8,434 nucleotides of DNA, taken from NCBI GenBank assembly GCA_005883905.1, contig VAYD01000219.1:1-8434 (forward strand), written 5' to 3'. Position numbers and translations under genes: made by a program. Position 1 is the stretch's first letter. Every line of letters starts with the position of its first letter. This DNA is from Actinomycetota bacterium (GTDB lineage: Bacteria; Actinomycetota; Thermoleophilia; Solirubrobacterales; Solirubrobacteraceae). The notes under the pieces are model-generated. The model had not been told where the DNA came from. It did not search any database and was given only the letters and a program-made list of their open reading frames with translations. Below are positions 4,272-8,434 of this stretch, one piece after another.

Positions 4272-6487
4272 TAGTCGCGGCACGGCTCGCCGCGAAGCCC
4301 CGGGCACAGCGGCAGGCCGGTCGGGACGTTCACCCCCGAGACGACCGGCAGCAGGAGCCGCGACGGCCGCTTCTTGCCGTAGCCGATGCGCACCCGCGGC
4401 GTGCCGGCCTTGGGCTTCGTCTCGCTGAACGACCAGATCGGCTGGTCGCCGTTGGGCGCCGTGATCCGGACGCGGATGCGCGAACCCGCGCGGTAGGCGT
4501 GCGCCTCGTAGTACAGCGGGATCGTGAGCTTCACGAACCGCCCGCGCGGCATGTTGCGCATGTCGCGCAGGCGTCCGCTCGGCCACGGCTCGAGCGCTGT
4601 GCTCTTCGCCGGGTCGAGCTTGCGGAAGCTGCTGCGCAGCCAGCCGCCCTGCACGAACGTCTCCTTGCCGTCGGGGCGGACCTCGCTGATCGTGACCTGC
4701 AGGTCGACGATCTTCGCCGGCGAGCGCACCCAGGCACGCAGAGCGCCGGCGCCGATGACGACGGTGTTCTGCGTCAGCGGGGCGGTCACGTAGGCGGCCG
4801 CGGTGCCGTTCGGGTCCGGCGCCCACTTGTACGGCGGCGTCGCCGTCCACAGCCCGTCCTTGCCGCCCGCGGTGTCGCCGGTGAAGTCGGTCAGCGGGCG
4901 GGCCTTCGGGTTCCAGGTGAACGTGGTGGCGCCGGTCTTCGCCGGGCGCTTGGCGGCGAGCGCGCCGCGCGGCGCCAGCCACCAGCTCTGCGCCTTCGTG
5001 CCGGGCACAGGGAACGCCGGGAACGACTGCTCGAAGCCGGGATACGGCTCGCCCGGGTTCCTGCCGGCGCCGTTGTCGAACAGGATCCGCACGGGCGGCA
5101 GCTGCTCGAACGCCGTCAGCGCGGCGTCATACGAGGGCTGCTGCTGGATCGGGTCCGGCGGCAGCGTCAGGCCGCTGATCCCCATCGCCGCCTGGAACAC
5201 GAGCGGCGCGCTGAGCTGCACGGCCGCGGCGTTCATCGCCGGCGCCTGTTTGGCGACGTACAGCGACAGGAAGTCGTAGAGCCGGTTGTAGGTCTCGGGA
5301 TCCAGCGAGTCGACGTGCGTCCCGTTGGTGTACGTGAACCACTTCTTCTGCGTCCCGGTGAACTGGCGCGCCAGCGTCGGGCAGTGGCCGCCCGTCTGCT
5401 CGTCGGTGAACTGGCAGGCCATGAAGACGGGCACGTCGATCTTGTGCACGAACGTGACGGGCGCGAGCGGGTCGGCGATCTTCGGCACGTAGTGATTGTT
5501 CGCGCGGACCTTCTTGAGCAGGTTGGCCGCCTCGCCGTGCATGGCCTGGTTGTCCTTGCAGGTCTGGTCGCCCTCGGCGATCCGCTTGGCCGCCCACGCC
5601 TGGCCTTCGTTCGGCCCGGAGGGCTTGGCGTCGTGGACGCGCTCCTTGGCCCAGTTCAACGCGAAGCCGGTGTTCAGGATGCCGCCGGGGTAGAGCGTCG
5701 TCTGCGTCGCGTCGATCACCGAGAGCGGCGAGATCGCAGCGAGGCTCGGCGGCCGCGTCTCGGCTGTGAAGACCTGGCTGATGCCGCCGTAGGAGATGCC
5801 GAGCATCCCGACCTTCAGGTTCTTGACCCACGGCTGGCGCGCGATCGTCTCGATGACGTCGTAGCCGTCGAGGCCCTGCAGCGGCTCGAAGAAGTCGAAC
5901 GCGCCGCCCGAGCAGCCGGTGCCGCGCATGTTCACGTCGACCACGGCGAAGCCCATGAGGTTGGCGACCGCGGCGATCCCGTTCTCGGGACCGGCCGGGT
6001 TCGCGTAGCCGTAGCCCGAGTACTCGATCAGCGTGGGGTAGGGCTCGCCCAACGGGATGTGGGGGAGATCGATCCCCTCGGCGTTGGAGATGTCCTGCGG
6101 CGGATGGACGTTGATCGCGAGCTTGGTCCCGTCGCGCGTGGTCAGATAGCCGTAGCCGTCGGACGGGATCGACTGGTTGTAGACGTCCGTGCTCGGCGGA
6201 GCCGACTGCGTCGAGAGCACCGTCAGCGGCTGCGAGCTCTCGCTGCCGACATGGACCTTGTAGCCCGTGCCTGGCTTGACGTTGCGGAAGAGCAGCCCGC
6301 CGAGGCTGTCCGCCTTGCGCGTCTTGGCGTTCCTGCCGGCCGCGTTGACGAGCGTCGCCTGCGCGCCTGGGGTCAAACCCGTGACGTAGACCTGCTTGAC
6401 GCTGCCGTGCGCGTTGACGTCGGCGACGGCTGCCGGCGCGAGGGCGAGCGCGGCAGCAGCGGTGGCAAGAGCGATGCTCCGGAACAT
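4262..6487 (-). CDS. Secreted CocE/NonD-type hydrolase (peptidase S15 family)
   Basis: 741 residues from ATG 6487. A signal peptide MFRSIALATAAAALALAPAA with AVA before the likely cleavage site (after residue 22) predicts Sec export. Residues 24-98 look like a small beta-sandwich domain. The S15 alpha/beta-hydrolase domain follows: YLTTRDGTKLAINVHPP (114-130), IEYSGYG (154-160), MRGTGCSGGAFDFFE (187-201), and the nucleophile elbow GISYGG with Ser232. Asp362 (in FTDEQTGGH) and His391 (in TNGTHVDS) are placed to complete the triad. The C-terminal half is the X-Pro dipeptidyl-peptidase-type beta-sandwich. The family includes Xaa-Pro dipeptidyl peptidases, cocaine esterase and glutaryl-7-ACA acylases, and the substrate cannot be decided. 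The open frame extends upstream to 6571, but only Met at 6487 gives a signal peptide. It lies 47 nt downstream of the secreted repeat protein's end on the same strand. Confidence 0.93.
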   Translation of the reverse strand: MFRSIALATAAAALALAPAAVADVNAHGSVKQVYVTGLTPGAQATLVNAAGRNAKTRKADSLGGLLFRNVKPGTGYKVHVGSESSQPLTVLSTQSAPPSTDVYNQSIPSDGYGYLTTRDGTKLAINVHPPQDISNAEGIDLPHIPLGEPYPTLIEYSGYGYANPAGPENGIAAVANLMGFAVVDVNMRGTGCSGGAFDFFEPLQGLDGYDVIETIARQPWVKNLKVGMLGISYGGISQVFTAETRPPSLAAISPLSVIDATQTTLYPGGILNTGFALNWAKERVHDAKPSGPNEGQAWAAKRIAEGDQTCKDNQAMHGEAANLLKKVRANNHYVPKIADPLAPVTFVHKIDVPVFMACQFTDEQTGGHCPTLARQFTGTQKKWFTYTNGTHVDSLDPETYNRLYDFLSLYVAKQAPAMNAAAVQLSAPLVFQAAMGISGLTLPPDPIQQQPSYDAALTAFEQLPPVRILFDNGAGRNPGEPYPGFEQSFPAFPVPGTKAQSWWLAPRGALAAKRPAKTGATTFTWNPKARPLTDFTGDTAGGKDGLWTATPPYKWAPDPNGTAAAYVTAPLTQNTVVIGAGALRAWVRSPAKIVDLQVTISEVRPDGKETFVQGGWLRSSFRKLDPAKSTALEPWPSGRLRDMRNMPRGRFVKLTIPLYYEAHAYRAGSRIRVRITAPNGDQPIWSFSETKPKAGTPRVRIGYGKKRPSRLLLPVVSGVNVPTGLPLCPGLRGEPCRDYQP

Positions 6488-6490
6488 GGA

Positions 6491-6530
6491 TCGCAGTTCA
6501 GCACGCGGGGCCCCGCGCGCGTCGCAGTTC
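6491..6530. repeat. GC palindrome flanked by 9-bp direct repeats, in the gap before the hydrolase gene
   Basis: CGCGGGGCCCCGCG (6504-6517) is a perfect 14-bp inverted repeat. On both sides lies TCGCAGTTC (6491-6499 and 6522-6530), 31 nt apart start to start. The block fills nearly the whole 47-nt gap between the repeat protein's end (6535) and the hydrolase ATG (6487). The palindrome could be a terminator or attenuator hairpin without a T tract, or an operator. The role is unknown. Confidence 0.4.
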
Positions 6531-6534
6531 GCCG

Positions 6535-6834
6535 CTACAGCGAGCCGTAGAGCGTCGCGCCGTACCCGCACTGCTCAGTGCCCGCCGGAAGGTGCAAGGG
6601 CGCGCGGTAACCGCTGTGGCCAAGAACGCGGAGCGCGCGCAGGCGCTCGTGCGGCTTCAGGACGATCAGGAAGGTGCGCGATCGGCGGTCCACGAGACCC
6701 GGGACGCTCCGGCCGGCGCCGGTGATCGCCTCGACTGCGCGTGCGGTTTGCCCGAGGCGGCCGTACAGCGCGATCCGGTGCGTTGCGCAGGAGACCAGGG
6801 CCGTCGCGAACCGTCGGTCGACGCGCTCGATCGC
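6535..6834 (-). pseudogene. Out-of-frame C-terminal end of the secreted repeat protein
   Basis: The frame one base back from the main reading frame carries 99 residues from the Ala codon GCG at 6834 (AIERVDRRFATALVSCATHR...) to the TAG at 6535. It ends CGYGATLYGSL. It reads like the fourth copy of the protein's own repeat: THRIALYGRLGQTARAVEAI, then RTFLIVLKPHERLRALRVLG, which parallels RVLIAVAPPSAAVRRLEAFD in the second copy. No start codon or ribosome site of its own is apparent. It is best taken as the displaced end of the gene beginning at 8279, separated by a one-base loss near the GGG at 6834-6836 or by a sequence error. Confidence 0.7.
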
Positions 6835-8279
6835 CCGAGAGCAAGGCGCGTCGCTCCGGCGCGAAGCGCGACGTGTGGCTGTACGAGCGACCCGAGCGCC
6901 GCGTCGACCAGCTGGCTGTCGAGCGTATGACCGGCAGCGTCGCGGTATCTGAGGTACAGGGCCGACCCGTCGACGTGGATCGCATAGGCGCGCGCGACCG
7001 TTGCGTACGGCCCCGCCGCCTCGGGCGCAGGCTCGGTCGGCACCGTGACGTCGCGCCCGTCCGCGAGCCGCACCGTGATGATTGCGACGTGTGGGTCCAC
7101 AAGTCCTGCGAAGCCGCGCGAGCCATCGGCGTAGTCGCGCTCCGCGTCGAGCAGGACCGCCTCGTCGGCCGGGACGAAGCACGTCGGCGCGGGAGGCAGC
7201 TCGTCGACGCCCACGCAGAGCCGTTCGCCTTCGGCTCGCACCACGAGCGCCGTACCGCCCGGCGGCGCGGCGTCGGCGCGCTCCGGACCCTCCTCGCGCG
7301 GTGCGAAGAGGCCGAACTGCAGCTCGCCGCTGCCGCAACGCGCGGCGGGCGGTTCGATTCCCAGGTTCTGCGTCACGACCCGCCGGCCGCCCGCGTCGAA
7401 CGCCTCGAGGCGCCGCACCGCTGCCGACGGGGGCGCCACGGCGATCAGGACGCGGCGGCCCTCAGGCGGGCCGAGCGGCAGCCGCAGGCTGCGAGCGGTC
7501 ATGCGCCGGCCGTCGCCGAGCACAAGTTGCATCCGCGCGACATCCGGCGTCGCGAACGCCACCACCGCGTTGCCGTGGTGGCAGGTCCCGAACATCGGCG
7601 TCGCGACCAGCGGTTCGCTCGACCCGGTCTCCCGCGACAGGCAGCCCTGGCCGAGTTCACCGCTGCCGCCGGGGAAGCGGAGGCTGACGCACAGGTAGCG
7701 GCGGACGCGCTCGAGATCGATCGGCGAGGGCTCGAACTCGCGCGCGTCATAGGCGACGGCGCGCAGGTCGGCCACGCGGCCGAGCGTCGTCGAATGCATC
7801 GGTTGGAACTCATAGTCGCCGCCGTCAACCGCGGCAAGCTCGGTGCCGGAGCTGTCGAACAGACGGACGAAACGGACCTCCCCGTGCTTCGCGGCGTCGA
7901 CGTCGCTCAGGAAGAACGCGAGGCCGGGAGCCGTGTTGACCGTCCGCGTCGGCACGTCGACCGTGGCGCCGTCGTGGTGGACGATCTGCACGCGCGCGAT
8001 CTCCGGGGGCGCCATCCCGCCCACGACGGTATCCCCCGGATACCCGGACGTGTCGATGAGGTCCGTGTCGGCCGGGCGTCGCGGAGGATCGCCACACGAG
8101 CTGCCGAGATGCGAGTAGCCGCTGACGACCTCGACGCAGAGCGCGGTGCGCTCGTGGTAGGTGCGCAGCGCGGCACCGGACGCGGTCGGACCGGCGACCT
8201 TGACGTGCGCCGCGGCGGCCGGACCGGCTGCGATCGCGGCGATGAGCAGCGCAAGCGCGGCCGCTGGACCTCTCCCCAT
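6666..8279 (-). CDS. Secreted cysteine-pair repeat protein of unknown function (frame-shifted near its end)
   Basis: As read, 537 residues from ATG 8279. The first 24 (MGRGPAAALALLIAAIAAGP, then AAAA) form a clear signal peptide, with likely cleavage before His25. No membrane anchor follows. The mature part holds diverged copies of a roughly 140-residue unit. Each begins with a short cysteine pair: LCVEVVSGYSHLGSSC (47-62), LCVSLRFPGGSGELGQGC (196-213) and LCVGVDELPPAPTC (354-367). Each then has a strand motif ARVQIVHHDGATVDVPT (95-111), ARMQLVLGDGRRMTA (248-262) or AIITVRLADGRDVTVPT (399-415), and a further hydrophobic pair of strands. This suggests disulfide-stabilised beta domains. From about residue 483 the frame loses character, and the true end continues in another frame (6834-6535). 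I do not recognise the family. A TAnnnT hexamer lies 8 nt before the ATG, suggesting a leaderless mRNA. Confidence 0.8.
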   Translation of the reverse strand: MGRGPAAALALLIAAIAAGPAAAAHVKVAGPTASGAALRTYHERTALCVEVVSGYSHLGSSCGDPPRRPADTDLIDTSGYPGDTVVGGMAPPEIARVQIVHHDGATVDVPTRTVNTAPGLAFFLSDVDAAKHGEVRFVRLFDSSGTELAAVDGGDYEFQPMHSTTLGRVADLRAVAYDAREFEPSPIDLERVRRYLCVSLRFPGGSGELGQGCLSRETGSSEPLVATPMFGTCHHGNAVVAFATPDVARMQLVLGDGRRMTARSLRLPLGPPEGRRVLIAVAPPSAAVRRLEAFDAGGRRVVTQNLGIEPPAARCGSGELQFGLFAPREEGPERADAAPPGGTALVVRAEGERLCVGVDELPPAPTCFVPADEAVLLDAERDYADGSRGFAGLVDPHVAIITVRLADGRDVTVPTEPAPEAAGPYATVARAYAIHVDGSALYLRYRDAAGHTLDSQLVDAALGSLVQPHVALRAGATRLALGRSSASTDGSRRPWSPAQRTGSRCTAASGKPHAQSRRSPAPAGASRVSWTADRAPS

Positions 8280-8287
8280 GGCGTGGC

Positions 8288-8293
8288 AGCGTA
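8288..8293 (-). promoter_or_regulatory. Candidate -10 of the secreted repeat protein gene
   Basis: TACGCT on the minus strand fits TAnnnT. Eight bases separate it from the ATG at 8279, so the transcript would begin at or next to the start codon. No Shine-Dalgarno is visible, which agrees with leaderless translation. No -35 is seen. Confidence 0.35.
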
Positions 8294-8316
8294 GCCGCGT
8301 GTACGCTCGCGCCCGA

Positions 8317-8326
8317 CGAACGTTCG
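8317..8326. promoter_or_regulatory. 10-bp palindrome between divergent genes
   Basis: CGAACGTTCG is a perfect inverted repeat midway between the start of the secreted repeat protein (8279) and the start of the right-edge gene (8350). The position suits an operator, but a 10-bp palindrome alone is weak evidence. Confidence 0.25.
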
Positions 8327-8349
8327 ACGGTTCAGGGCGGTCACCGAGC

Positions 8350-8434
8350 ATGGAAGCGGTCAAGGTCATCGCGGGCGGTGTCATCGGGCTGGGCTCGATC
8401 ACGATCCGATGGGTCATGTCGGGCTGGTCGACCC
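8350..8434 (+). CDS. 5' end of a small membrane-type protein (runs off the right edge)
   Basis: From the ATG at 8350 the frame stays open to the window end and reads MEAVKVIAGGVIGLGSITIR, then WVMSGWST. A hydrophobic glycine-rich stretch from about residue 5 to 19 could be a membrane segment. There is only a weak GAG just before the ATG. It would be divergent from the secreted repeat protein, with 70 nt between the starts. The family cannot be told from 28 residues. Confidence 0.4.
   Translation, partial: MEAVKVIAGGVIGLGSITIRWVMSGWST

Noticed and set aside
4232..6550. Long plus-strand open frame of about 770 codons
   Set aside because: It is exactly antisense to the S15 hydrolase, which has a signal peptide and catalytic motifs. 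The plus-strand product is Arg/Val/Leu-rich with no recognisable domain, the usual GC-rich shadow.
6741..8294. Long plus-strand open frame opposite the secreted repeat protein
   Set aside because: The product is compositionally biased towards Arg and Ala, without domains. The minus strand has the signal peptide and the internal repeats.

Overview
The window is very GC-rich and densely coded, with long spurious open frames opposite real genes and frequent GTG starts. Several genes have a TAnnnT hexamer only 6-8 nt before the start codon, as in leaderless transcripts. These traits, together with the protein types (an Lgt with a Trp in place of the proteobacterial His, a LURP-one/DUF567 protein, DUF899, a CocE-like S15 hydrolase, and an Arg/Ala/Glu heptad-repeat protein), suggest a chromosomal segment of an actinobacterium. 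My guess is a soil member of the Thermoleophilia/Solirubrobacterales. That placement is an inference from style, not from a marker gene. There is no sign of phage, transposon, CRISPR array or stable RNA gene.

Layout. At 1-40 (minus) is the first part of a gene with a strong Shine-Dalgarno. At 94-468 (minus) is a small, highly charged protein of tandem heptads. From 2041 down to 512 (minus) runs a compact four-gene unit: an ArsR-type repressor, a DUF899 thioredoxin-like protein, a 43-residue single-span membrane protein that is easy to miss, and an SRPBCC/AHSA1 protein. All three junctions are 4-nt stop/start overlaps. A near-perfect palindrome covers the repressor's start codon, right behind an extended -10 element, so autorepression of a leaderless transcript is likely. 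At 2097-2609 (plus) lies a LURP-one-like protein, divergent from that operon.

At 2525-3399 (minus) is lgt (prolipoprotein diacylglyceryl transferase), which is broken. About 30 residues are missing near 2815-2830 and the C-terminal end continues in another frame. A nucleotidyltransferase-fold protein (3435-4271, plus) is divergent from lgt, with only 35 nt between them. It overlaps by 10 nt the convergent gene for a secreted CocE/NonD-type S15 hydrolase (4262-6487, minus). Upstream of that, on the same strand, is a secreted repeat protein of unknown function (start 8279). Its last ~100 residues are out of frame, owing to a one-base shift near 6834. At 8350-8434 (plus) a further small membrane-type gene begins and runs off the window.

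How the parts fit. The ArsR operon looks like a self-contained, repressor-controlled unit (redox or small-molecule handling, partner unknown). The two exported proteins encoded by 4262-8279 could be co-expressed. The other genes look like independent chromosomal genes. The most noteworthy items are the tightly coupled operon with its hidden microprotein and start-codon operator, the internally deleted lgt, the four-fold repeat structure in the frame-shifted secreted protein, and the heptad protein with arginine at every seventh position.
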